Below are positions 1 through 5,311 of a stretch of 6,049 nucleotides of DNA, piece after piece. The stretch comes from an uncultured Chryseolinea sp. (GTDB lineage: Bacteria; Bacteroidota; Bacteroidia; Cytophagales; Cyclobacteriaceae): the NCBI GenBank assembly GCA_946478915.1, contig CAMLER010000337.1, forward strand, positions 1-6,049. Reading direction: 5' to 3'. The position numbers and the translations under genes were made by a program. A model generated the notes under the pieces. The model made no database searches and had not been told where the DNA came from. It saw nothing but the letters and a program-made list of their open reading frames with translations. Position 1 is the stretch's first letter. Every line of letters starts with the position of its first letter.

Positions 1-1
1 C

Positions 2-175
2 AACCTACTAATCCATGTCTATGTCCCGGATGTGCACAAGGTGTTCCGCAAAGCCGTCGAACTTGGTTGTCAGGTAGTAGAAGAACCAGTAAACAAACCA
101 GGTGACCCTGACATCAGGGGAAGTTTTAAAGATTTTCAAGGTAATATGTGGGCCGTGGGAATGCAGGCCGATTAA
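2..175 (+). CDS. VOC/glyoxalase-like protein, C-terminal part (5' end outside window)
   Basis: The open frame enters from the left edge and ends at TAA 173-175, giving the last 57 residues. They read like the second half of a vicinal-oxygen-chelate (glyoxalase/bleomycin-resistance, PhnB-like) domain: a beta strand (LLIHVYVPD), a helix (VHKVFRKAVELG), a strand with a proline turn (VVEEPVNKP), and the family's closing pattern 'RGSFKDFQGNMWAVG', which corresponds to the usual 'D-P-x-G-N-x-W' strand. VOC proteins are cytoplasmic and cover many reactions, including isomerases, dioxygenases and resistance binders. The substrate cannot be told from this fragment, and the metal ligands contributed by the N-terminal half are not visible. 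The tautomerase-like gene starts 33 bases downstream on the same strand, so co-transcription is plausible. Confidence 0.8.
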   Translation, partial: NLLIHVYVPDVHKVFRKAVELGCQVVEEPVNKPGDPDIRGSFKDFQGNMWAVGMQAD

Positions 176-208
176 AAGAGCAAGGCACAAACTAATTTTT
201 TTATTAAC

Positions 209-415
209 ATGCCATACGTAAATATTAAGGTAACAGATGATGGTGTAACCTCGCAGCAAAAAGCTGAGTTGATTAAGGGAGTGACAGAACTTCTCCAGAA
301 GGTATTAAATAAGAATCCGGAGACCACTGTTGTAGTCATAGACGAAGTTAATACTGATAATTGGGGAATTGGAGGGCAGCAGGTAACTGTCAGGCGAGGT
401 AAGGGTGGGAAATAG
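209..415 (+). CDS. 4-oxalocrotonate tautomerase family protein (small tautomerase)
   Basis: This encodes 68 residues, the usual size of a 4-OT subunit. The protein starts Met-Pro, so removal of Met exposes the N-terminal proline that is the catalytic base of the family. The fold pattern is intact: strand PYVNIKVT, helix SQQKAELIKGVTELLQKVL, strand TTVVVIDEV, then the NWGIGGQQV segment, which matches the 'HFGIGG' hairpin of Pseudomonas 4-OT. From remembered sequence, the two catalytic arginines of classical 4-OT (Arg11 and Arg39 of the mature protein) align with Gly/Val and Val here, and Phe50 aligns with Trp. That argues against 4-oxalocrotonate as substrate and is closer to PptA/YdcE-like tautomerases. 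Such proteins usually assemble as dimers or hexamers in the cytoplasm. The ATG at 209 is chosen because it gives the Met-Pro start; no Shine-Dalgarno sequence is visible. True substrate unknown. Confidence 0.88.
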   Translation: MPYVNIKVTDDGVTSQQKAELIKGVTELLQKVLNKNPETTVVVIDEVNTDNWGIGGQQVTVRRGKGGK

Positions 416-477
416 GTATAAGGTATAGGGTAAGGGAAAACTCCTAACCTTAAACCTCAAACTTAAACTTGAAACTC
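415..477 (+). repeat. Period-7 repeat array forming an imperfect hairpin between convergent genes
   Basis: Three left units (GGTATAA, GGTATAG, GGTAAGG at 415-435), a 7-base spacer (GAAAACT, 436-442), then five units in opposite sense (CCTAACC, TTAAACC, TCAAACT, TAAACTT, GAAACTC, 443-477). The three left units pair with the first three right units: of 21 positions, 15 are Watson-Crick, 2 are G-U wobbles, and the centre of each unit is an A-A mismatch. The wobbles hold only in RNA from the plus strand, so the fold favours the tautomerase transcript. The array starts on the last base of the TAG stop codon and ends 13 bases before the stop of the minus-strand gene. It has no T tract, so calling it a terminator would be speculative; a 3'-end stability element is equally possible. 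Confidence 0.75.
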
Positions 478-490
478 AATAAGTGCAACG

Positions 491-1294
491 TCATTTAACC
501 CGTTGAAGCACATCTTCCCAGGTAAATTTCTTTCCATCAGGAAAGACGCTTACGCCAGTTAAAGTAAGTGTATCTCCAAGCAGTTTTTCTTTCATTTCAG
601 TTTTTCCAAAACGCGTTTTCGAGAAGGATGCATAATCCAGATTTAATAGATATTTCTCGCCGTGCTTAGTATACGTTCCGCCCATGGCGTGCTCAAATTT
701 CTTTTCTTTGCTGCTGACGTACATCCAGTGCGTTGGCGTGATGAACTGGAGTGCATTCACACTTTCTTGCGTATCAGAATGCGTTGATCCATCAGTCCGG
801 GTGTAAGTTGTTGATACCAATCTCCAGGTGCCAATAGTTAGATTGTCTGGAAACTCATTCGGGGATTTTACGCGGTGAAAGACAAGTTCTTCAATGACTA
901 TTTTTTTTCCGTCAGGCCGGACCAACGTTCCGGACTGCGTAAAATGGTCGCCTTCGACCTTCCAGGTAAAATCTGTCTTGACATTGTCAAATATTGGAGC
1001 CGACGAAAGCAAAGGCATTTCGTTATATTTATTGTCATCGAATTCGACGGTACCGGCATAGCATCGGTTAAATACCAGAGAATCCCCTTCGACGTCGTGT
1101 GCTATCAATATGTAGTGAGTAGGCGTGATGACTTTAACCTCCCGAATGGTTGAGGTATCGGCTGAAAATTTTTCTCCTTCAGCATTTATTCCTTTAATAG
1201 ACACCATTTCCCACGTTCCAATGAGTGGATGCTGGCCGCTTGATTCAATGCAGTAAATGAAAAGTAATAGGAGGGCGGCAGGAATGGGTATCAT
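491..1294 (-). CDS. Secreted protein with two tandem lipocalin-like domains
   Basis: This encodes 267 residues. Residues 1-20 form a hydrophobic leader (AALLLLFIYC) and a small-residue stretch (ESSG), suggesting export with cleavage near residue 20. Cys15 is preceded by Tyr, so it is a poor lipobox. The leader lacks the usual basic residues, but an in-frame stop lies upstream and no better start exists downstream. The rest is an internal duplication. Domain 1 (about 24-143) and domain 2 (about 153-267) share IGTW (25-28 and 154-157), ITPTH (56-60 and 185-189), PDGKK (127-131 and 252-256) and a terminal RVK (141-143 and 265-267). The IGTW start, the beta-rich pattern and the spacing resemble lipocalin-like families (such as DUF4488) common in Bacteroidota. 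Probable location is the periplasm or outer surface. The ligand is unknown, and assignment to a specific family is inference. Confidence 0.82.
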   Translation of the reverse strand: MIPIPAALLLLFIYCIESSGQHPLIGTWEMVSIKGINAEGEKFSADTSTIREVKVITPTHYILIAHDVEGDSLVFNRCYAGTVEFDDNKYNEMPLLSSAPIFDNVKTDFTWKVEGDHFTQSGTLVRPDGKKIVIEELVFHRVKSPNEFPDNLTIGTWRLVSTTYTRTDGSTHSDTQESVNALQFITPTHWMYVSSKEKKFEHAMGGTYTKHGEKYLLNLDYASFSKTRFGKTEMKEKLLGDTLTLTGVSVFPDGKKFTWEDVLQRVK

Positions 1295-1369
1295 GGGTAT
1301 AGGTTGGAAATCAACTTAATTAATGGAATAATAATCGGAAAATCAACAGATTGGCACAAACTCGCGTTT

Positions 1370-1388
1370 TTTCCCAGATCCTGGGAAA
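1370..1388. promoter_or_regulatory. Perfect inverted repeat, possible operator
   Basis: TTTCCCAG, three bases (ATC), then CTGGGAAA: two 8-base arms that are exact reverse complements, 76-94 bases upstream of the lipocalin-like gene's start on the minus strand. Neither strand has a T run following the arms in the direction of transcription (the T run at 1367-1372 lies before and within the left arm on the plus strand and reads as A on the minus strand), so an intrinsic terminator is unlikely. The size and symmetry would suit a dimeric repressor. No cognate regulator is identifiable in the window. Confidence 0.4.
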
Positions 1389-1396
1389 TAATTGAG

Positions 1397-1432
1397 CTCC
1401 CGGTGACATATTAGCTATCGGGGAGTTTGAAA
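1397..1432. repeat. Imperfect hairpin downstream of the DUF3606 gene
   Basis: CTCCC-G on the left and CGGGGAG on the right can pair with one bulged base around a long AT-rich loop. It sits in the minus-strand space between the DUF3606 stop and the lipocalin-like gene. There is no following T tract, so a role in transcript ending is only a possibility. Confidence 0.25.
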
Positions 1433-1484
1433 CACGAAATTTAGGCAGGATTCTACCGGGATTTATTTGCCGAATAGTGCTTAT

Positions 1485-1498
1485 GGTAATAGGTAATA
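1485..1498. repeat. Two tandem copies of heptamer GGTAATA
   Basis: GGTAATA occurs twice head to tail. On the minus strand it reads TATTACC twice, beginning 11 bases after the DUF3606 stop codon. The unit resembles the left units of the 415-477 array (GGTATAA, GGTATAG). Two copies alone could be chance; the placement just after a stop codon is why it is listed. Confidence 0.4.
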
Positions 1499-1508
1499 TC
1501 CCGAAGTG

Positions 1509-1718
1509 TCAGATGGCTCTCTGGCTTCCTTGATTTCTTATTCTTTCCTCAAAATAATGTTTCACTTTAATTGCACTGGGTCCAACCTTAGCGACAGCTT
1601 GTTTAAGATCAAATACCGTCACTTCGAACATTTCGCACCATGCCTGAACCTCGTAATTTTCATCCATGTGAATTTTGTCTATTTCTTCCTCTTCGTGCAA
1701 GTTGATCATCGTTTTCAT
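1509..1718 (-). CDS. DUF3606 family small protein
   Basis: This encodes 69 residues. The core (residues 11-56) has the pattern I know from DUF3606 proteins: an aspartate-containing lead (DKIHMDENYEVQAW), an aromatic helix end with Trp27 and Phe31 (WCEMFEVT), a helix (VFDLKQAVAKVG), then P-S-A and a final charged helix (VKHYFEERI). Family members are about 55-75 residues, cytoplasmic and of unknown function; the fold predicted from sequence is helical, and they often occur as stand-alone genes in soil Bacteroidota and Proteobacteria. The N-terminus is rich in Glu (EEEE, 9-12). ATG 1718 follows an AAGGGT stretch that could serve as a weak ribosome site; the ATG at 1709 (residue 4) is the alternative start. 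No signal peptide or membrane segment. The plus-strand frames over the same bases look like shadows. Confidence 0.75.
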   Translation of the reverse strand: MKTMINLHEEEEIDKIHMDENYEVQAWCEMFEVTVFDLKQAVAKVGPSAIKVKHYFEERIRNQGSQRAI

Positions 1719-2041
1719 ACCCTTCGTTTTCTTAAACCATTCAAAAACTATTCCAGCATGTTATTACCCTTTTCATTCAGTGCAAGATGTATTTGATATT
1801 ATTGATGTGGACGATTATCTACATGAAATCAACTACTTGCCGGATGAAACCACAATTTTTTCGCCAGTAAAAAGTCTACTGAGAGATTGCTTCGACATCG
1901 TATTGAGCAAGACTAAGAATTAATTCATGGACCTCAATAGTCTGAATCCACCTTGCAGAACAAAAGGTTGAAGGTAATCTGCGATTATACTGTAAGTCAG
2001 TGGATTCCACAGATGTCAAATCTTCTTCTCGTCTCTTGAAC
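1719..2041. other. Sparse intergenic stretch
   Basis: About 320 bases between the DUF3606 start and the terminator of the DUF4097 gene. It contains the presumed minus-strand promoter region of DUF3606, though no clear Bacteroidota -33/-7 pair was found. It also holds a doubtful short plus-strand ORF (1780-1923) and a small inverted repeat, GTGGA-T-TCCAC, near 2000-2010. Nothing else recognisable was seen on either strand. Confidence 0.5.
1780..1923 (+). CDS. Doubtful short ORF or gene remnant
   Basis: An open frame ending at TAA 1921-1923 reads like real protein over its last 47 residues: acidic and amphipathic, with VFDIIDVDDYLHEINYLPDE followed by SPVKSLLRDCFDIVL. It has no in-frame ATG in this stretch. 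The only upstream in-frame ATG (1675) lies inside the antisense DUF3606 gene and gives an implausible N-terminus. The coordinates use a GTG at 1780, which has no visible ribosome site. It could be the surviving 3' end of a gene whose start was lost by deletion or frameshift, a small protein with a rare start, or chance. I do not recognise the family. Confidence 0.25.
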   Translation: MQDVFDIIDVDDYLHEINYLPDETTIFSPVKSLLRDCFDIVLSKTKN

Positions 2042-2073
2042 AAAAAAAAGCGCGCGATGATTCCACCGCGCGC
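2042..2073 (-). terminator. Rho-independent terminator of the DUF4097 gene
   Basis: On the minus strand, a 7-base-pair all-GC stem (GCGCGCG with CGCGCGC, 2067-2073 and 2050-2056) closes a 10-base loop and is followed by eight T residues (2042-2049). It begins 19 bases after the stop codon at 2093. This is a textbook intrinsic terminator and supports the gene ending here. The plus strand lacks a T tract after the stem, so it should act one way only. Confidence 0.9.
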
Positions 2074-2092
2074 GCCTTAGAGAATTTGATAA

Positions 2093-3115
2093 TTAGTTCA
2101 AAGCTATCGAAACCCTTCCACTGGTTTGCACACTAATGGGGATGCCGCCGCCATTAATTTTCCCATCTACTTTATTGTCTTCCTTGTTGCCACTGAAATT
2201 TTGCATGTTTTCAAAGTGAATGCGGTTTCCACGAAGTTTAAGGTCAAGGCCCTTATTGGCAGGAAGACGTAAGTCGACACTTCCGCCAGAATTGTGTACT
2301 GTTACGAATTCCTCCAGTTTTATCACTTCGATATCCATGCTTCCACCGCTGGTCGACGCGTCAACACTGCATTCTAATCCATGCAGATCAATACTTCCTC
2401 CCGATGTATGTGCGGTCAATTCACCTCGTATTTTATTTCCGCGTATAGGGCCACCGCTGGTATTTGCCTTTATCGTCCCACTCAAGTTGTCAAGTTTGAT
2501 TGAACCACCGGAAGTTGAAAGGGAAACCGTGCCACTGCAGTTCTCAGCATTGATACTTCCGCCGCTAGTAGACAGGTCTACATTGTCTTTTGCATTGCTT
2601 ACTTCAATACTTCCGCCAGAAGTACGACCCTTGATTTGGCCGCTAAGCTTGTCGAGCCGGAGACTTCCCCCACTGGTTGAGAAATTCTGTCGCCCTGAAA
2701 GATTGCGCATGCTGATACTGCCACCGCTTGTTCCCAAATCTGTCGATACATTGGTTGGAACGTAAAGCTTAAAGGAAATGCTTAAAGCATTTTTCCAGTT
2801 GAAAAACTTGTCTTTTGGCTCTGCTGTCACTTTTAATTCGTTGTCCTCGACTTTGATGACAAGTTTATAATCCTCGAGAATGCGTTCCTTTATTTCGCTT
2901 TCCGAAAGATTGCGCCCATTATTTCCGCGTATGAAAACTTCGACCCGGGTCGGGCCTTCTCCGCCCTGAACAGAAATGCTACCCCCAGAAGTGCGTGCGT
3001 AGACGTTGTCGACCGACTCATTGGCAAACGATTTTTTAATAAACGGTTCTCCATCCTGAGCTTGCGTCACAAAGGCAATAAGAACGGGAAACAACAGAAT
3101 TAGGACTTTCTTCAT
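2093..3115 (-). CDS. DUF4097 family exported beta-solenoid protein
   Basis: This encodes 340 residues from ATG 3115. That start is preferred over an in-frame ATG 22 codons upstream because it opens a classic signal peptide (MKKVLILLFPVLIAFVTQAQ), with likely cleavage after TQA or near residue 20. After a first TSGGS motif (residue 42) and a mixed region with the conserved pattern 'LVIKVEDNELKVTAEP', a repeat begins: TSGG recurs at residues 129, 147, 165, 183, 201, 219, 237 and 255, exactly 18 residues apart. A further NSGG is at 275 and a degenerate NGGG at about 321. Each unit is turn (TSGGS), strand (I-x-L/V), turn (LSG), strand, as expected for a right-handed beta-helix. DUF4097 is labelled a putative adhesin family. 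Location is the periplasm or cell surface; I see no lipobox and no recognisable C-terminal sorting domain. It follows the two-component genes on the same strand after 224 bases, so regulation by them is possible but unproven. Confidence 0.87.
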   Translation of the reverse strand: MKKVLILLFPVLIAFVTQAQDGEPFIKKSFANESVDNVYARTSGGSISVQGGEGPTRVEVFIRGNNGRNLSESEIKERILEDYKLVIKVEDNELKVTAEPKDKFFNWKNALSISFKLYVPTNVSTDLGTSGGSISMRNLSGRQNFSTSGGSLRLDKLSGQIKGRTSGGSIEVSNAKDNVDLSTSGGSINAENCSGTVSLSTSGGSIKLDNLSGTIKANTSGGPIRGNKIRGELTAHTSGGSIDLHGLECSVDASTSGGSMDIEVIKLEEFVTVHNSGGSVDLRLPANKGLDLKLRGNRIHFENMQNFSGNKEDNKVDGKINGGGIPISVQTSGRVSIALN

Positions 3116-3312
3116 AGCTTGTTGGATGTTAAGATTTGGATAATGATAGAGATTGGGGTCAATTAGAATGCCACCGCGCATTTAATGGATATGAGCGCCT
3201 CAAGCCTGTTTTCGGTTTTAAAGGCGTTCATAAATACAATTTGATGAGCGATTTCGAACGTTTATAAGACTAATGAAACTTCCCAAGGGTTGCATCTGCC
3301 TGAAGATTTTTG

Positions 3313-3335
3313 AAAACTATTTCCGGGCAAGCCCG
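3313..3335 (-). terminator. Possible weak terminator after the response regulator gene
   Basis: On the minus strand, CGGGC-TT-GCCCG (3324-3335) can form a short 4-5 base-pair GC stem starting 4 bases after the regulator's stop. It is followed by a modest T-containing stretch (AAATAGTTTT). The stem is short and the T tract broken, so it may be leaky, which would let some transcripts continue to the DUF4097 gene. Confidence 0.3.
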
Positions 3336-3339
3336 CAAC

Positions 3340-4044
3340 TCACATTCTGATTTTCAATGACGCTAATGCACTTTGTTTAAATGCGCGGCCAAAAGGGAGA
3401 ACTTTATTGGCGATTTCAACGCCATCGGAAGCAATGGCTACAACCATCTTTGATGAAACGAGGAATGAGCGATGGATTCTGACAAAATCGTCTAATGGAA
3501 GTCTGCTTTCCAGTGTAGTAATATTCTCTCTTGTAATAAGCATTTTGTTTCGTAGAAACACTTTTACGTAGTCATCAAGACTTTCAATGTAAAGAATTTC
3601 GGATAACCGAATCTTATGCATCTTCCGATCGGCGCGCAGGTATACAAATTCTTCTTCGTTGCCGGATACAACGGATGACGGCAGTGGCGTTCGCCGCTCA
3701 AAAAACCTATTGACGCCCTTAAGTAATCTTTCAAATGAAATCGGTTTCATCAAATAATCGATTACATCAAGTTCAAATGCCTCGGGTCCATACTCGCGAA
3801 AGGCGGTTGTAATAATGATCGATGGCGGATGGTTAAGACTGGACAAGAATTTCAATCCATTTAATTCCGGCATTTGAATATCAAGAAAAATGAGATCTGC
3901 CGATTTATTACGCAAAAGATTGCTTGCTTCGAGTGCGCTGCCGCATTCGCCCACTAACTCAAGTCCTTCAATTTTTGATGTGTGAGACGCAATCAATTTC
4001 CGTGCTAACGGTTCATCATCAACGATAAGGTACTTGTATTTCAT
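3340..4044 (-). CDS. LytTR-family response regulator
   Basis: This encodes 234 residues, the normal length for the LytT/AlgR/AgrA class. Receiver domain (about 3-118): acidic pair Asp9-Asp10 in IVDDEP, phospho-acceptor Asp55 in IFLDIQMP, switch Thr79/Thr80 in IITTAF, and the conserved Lys100 in YLMKPI. After a linker (119-131) comes the LytTR DNA-binding domain (about 132-232): FVYLRADRKMHKI, the ILYIESLDDYVKVF strand pair, the FVRIHRSFLVS signature (187-197), and LPFGRAFK near the end, where the usual 'LP(V/I)SR' carries Gly in place of Ser. LytTR domains bind direct repeats in promoters as dimers. Its start lies 3 bases after the stop of the upstream kinase, so the two are surely co-transcribed and probably translationally coupled. 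All phosphorylation residues are present. Target genes unknown. Confidence 0.96.
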   Translation of the reverse strand: MKYKYLIVDDEPLARKLIASHTSKIEGLELVGECGSALEASNLLRNKSADLIFLDIQMPELNGLKFLSSLNHPPSIIITTAFREYGPEAFELDVIDYLMKPISFERLLKGVNRFFERRTPLPSSVVSGNEEEFVYLRADRKMHKIRLSEILYIESLDDYVKVFLRNKMLITRENITTLESRLPLDDFVRIHRSFLVSSKMVVAIASDGVEIANKVLPFGRAFKQSALASLKIRM

Positions 4045-4047
4045 ACG

Positions 4048-5088
4048 CTATTTGAATAAAGTCAATGATACTCCAAAGGCATCGGCATCATCATCTTTAA
4101 TCGATAATCGAAACCCGTTGCCATACAGATGTTTCAACTGATTCGAAAGATTGTCTAAACCTATACCATAACCGTTGGATGAGGTCTTTCTTGAATTGCT
4201 GATCTCTATAGCTACCGTTCTGTCATCGCACCTTACCTGCATCTTTATCCAGGACTTCTGAGCTACAGTCATGACACCATGTTTAAACGCATTTTCCATT
4301 AAAGTAATGAGAATCATCGGTCCAATTGTATGCCTTTCAACAGGGCCGGAGATGTCGATCTTAATGTCAACCCTGTCTTCGTACCGCAATAACTCTAAAG
4401 CCACATAATTTTCAAGATGTTTGAGTTCACGCTCCAGCGATACAAAAGTTGATTTTCCTTCTTTCAGCACGTAGTCAAGCACCCTGCTTAGCGATAGAAT
4501 AGCCTGAGGTGCTTTATCAGATTTCACAGACGACAGGTAGTATAGATTGTTTAAGGTATTGAAAAGAAAGTGGGGGTTCAGTTGAGATTTCAAAAATTTT
4601 AATTCTGTTTCAATTTTTTCTCGCATTAATTTTTGATAATCTTCTTTGGATTTTTTCCAGTGCAATAACATTTTAATGCCGCTGGCCAGGAAAATAACCA
4701 TTAGAAGTGACGTTAACAGAAATACAATATCGATAGATGCCGGGCTCATTTTTTTAATGCTCACCTTCGCTACCACAATAAATGTGATCATGGCTATGAT
4801 GGCCTCGAGAAATAAAGAGCCGAGCAGCGTGTATGTGAGAAATATTCCAAAGGATGCGTATCGTCCGTTCATTAAATATCGTGGGATAAGGACATAATTA
4901 ACGAAATATGTTGTACCTATTGTAACAGGCATAAGCAAGCCCACAAAGAATAGGGTTAGGGTATAGTTGTTACTTTTTCTTCCAAAGAAGAGAACGTAGA
5001 ACACAAGAATTATGGTCCAGAAGCATGCGTGCGCAATCCAGCGGCGCCTTAGAAAGAATTCATCGAGTATTTTATCTATGCGGTCCAT
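4048..5088 (-). CDS. LytS/YehU-type sensor histidine kinase (His_kinase family)
   Basis: This encodes 346 residues. Four membrane helices are predictable by eye at about 18-35, 45-67, 79-106 and 119-142, with hardly any extracytoplasmic domain, so the input is probably sensed within or near the membrane. A coiled-coil-like linker (143-168) leads to the His_kinase core: phospho-acceptor His173 in LNPHFLFNTLNNL, the N box LMENAFKHG (Asn266), and a G box GYGIGLDNL (306-314) of the HATPase_c domain, then a short C-terminal end. This is the standard layout of Bacteroidota LytS-like kinases that pair with LytTR regulators. It is the first gene of a two-gene operon with the regulator 3 bases downstream. 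The gene is divergent from the ExbB-like cassette, with 223 bases between start codons holding the promoters for both sides. Signal unknown. Confidence 0.96.
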   Translation of the reverse strand: MDRIDKILDEFFLRRRWIAHACFWTIILVFYVLFFGRKSNNYTLTLFFVGLLMPVTIGTTYFVNYVLIPRYLMNGRYASFGIFLTYTLLGSLFLEAIIAMITFIVVAKVSIKKMSPASIDIVFLLTSLLMVIFLASGIKMLLHWKKSKEDYQKLMREKIETELKFLKSQLNPHFLFNTLNNLYYLSSVKSDKAPQAILSLSRVLDYVLKEGKSTFVSLERELKHLENYVALELLRYEDRVDIKIDISGPVERHTIGPMILITLMENAFKHGVMTVAQKSWIKMQVRCDDRTVAIEISNSRKTSSNGYGIGLDNLSNQLKHLYGNGFRLSIKDDDADAFGVSLTLFK

Positions 5089-5255
5089 TTGAAATCCATA
5101 TAAATATCAGCAAATCATTTCACGATATTGTTCGATCTTGGGCTCGTGATGTGAATAACTCCCTTTTCAACCGGAATTGGATCCCTTTCGCCAAATCCTA
5201 CCCTTCGGCATCGTTCCCCCGCGCGTTGGCGCACGTTTGCCGATAAAGAAAATAT

Positions 5256-5272
5256 TTCAATTCTTAATTGAA
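5256..5272. promoter_or_regulatory. Inverted repeat upstream of the ExbB-like gene, possible operator
   Basis: TTCAATT, three bases (CTT), then AATTGAA: exact 7-base arms ending 39 bases before ATG 5312. The AT-rich arms make a weak hairpin, so protein binding is the more natural reading. In AT-rich DNA such a repeat could also be chance. Confidence 0.35.
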
Positions 5273-5275
5273 GAG

Positions 5276-5306
5276 CTTGCTTTCAAATCTTCTAAATCTA
5301 AATTTA
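5276..5306 (+). promoter_or_regulatory. Weak candidate Bacteroidota -33/-7 promoter
   Basis: CTTG (5276-5279) and TAAATTTA (5299-5306) are spaced by exactly 19 bases, as in the Bacteroidota primary sigma consensus TTTG-N19-TAnnTTTG, with one mismatch in each element. Transcription would start at or very near ATG 5312, implying a leaderless or nearly leaderless message. The match is imperfect and AT-rich, so confidence is low. Confidence 0.2.
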
Positions 5307-5311
5307 TCCTT

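Larger units (their letters stand above)
5089..5311. promoter_or_regulatory. Divergent promoter region
   Basis: These 223 bases separate the start codons of the kinase (-) and the ExbB-like gene (+), so they must hold at least one promoter for each. A GC-rich patch sits near 5215-5235 in an otherwise AT-rich stretch. I see no convincing pair of LytTR-type direct repeats, but degenerate ones cannot be excluded by eye. An in-frame extension of the ExbB-like ORF back to 5177 covers part of this region and is judged non-coding. Confidence 0.55.

Noticed and set aside
193..200. TAATTTTT resembling a Bacteroidota -7 element before the tautomerase gene
   Set aside because: No TTTG lies at the required spacing upstream, and the element is only a few bases before the start codon.
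8..259. 83-residue minus-strand ORF
   Set aside because: It overlaps the VOC and tautomerase genes, which have clear family matches on the plus strand; its translation is not recognisable.
875..1153. 92-residue plus-strand ORF
   Set aside because: Antisense shadow within the lipocalin-like gene, with no family pattern.
1506..1796. 96-residue plus-strand ORF over the DUF3606 gene
   Set aside because: Phe- and Ser-rich translation typical of an antisense shadow; the minus-strand frame has a recognised small-protein pattern.
2000..2010. Short inverted repeat GTGGA-T-TCCAC, with a related AATCCAC near 1945
   Set aside because: The arms are only 5-7 bases and there is no T tract or conserved placement; it is easily chance.
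2220..2765. 181-residue plus-strand ORF with repeated LPPLV / ILPPEV motifs
   Set aside because: It is the antisense of the DUF4097 TSGG repeats; the apparent repeat comes from the reverse complement of the Gly-Gly-Ser codons. The minus-strand gene has a signal peptide, family match and terminator.
3116..3181. 22-codon extension of the DUF4097 gene from the upstream ATG
   Set aside because: It would bury the signal peptide MKKVLILL inside the protein; ATG 3115 is the natural start.
5177..5311. N-terminal extension of the ExbB-like ORF from ATG 5177
   Set aside because: The added 45 residues are proline-rich, match nothing in the family and occupy the divergent promoter region. ATG 5312 gives a natural start just before the first helix.
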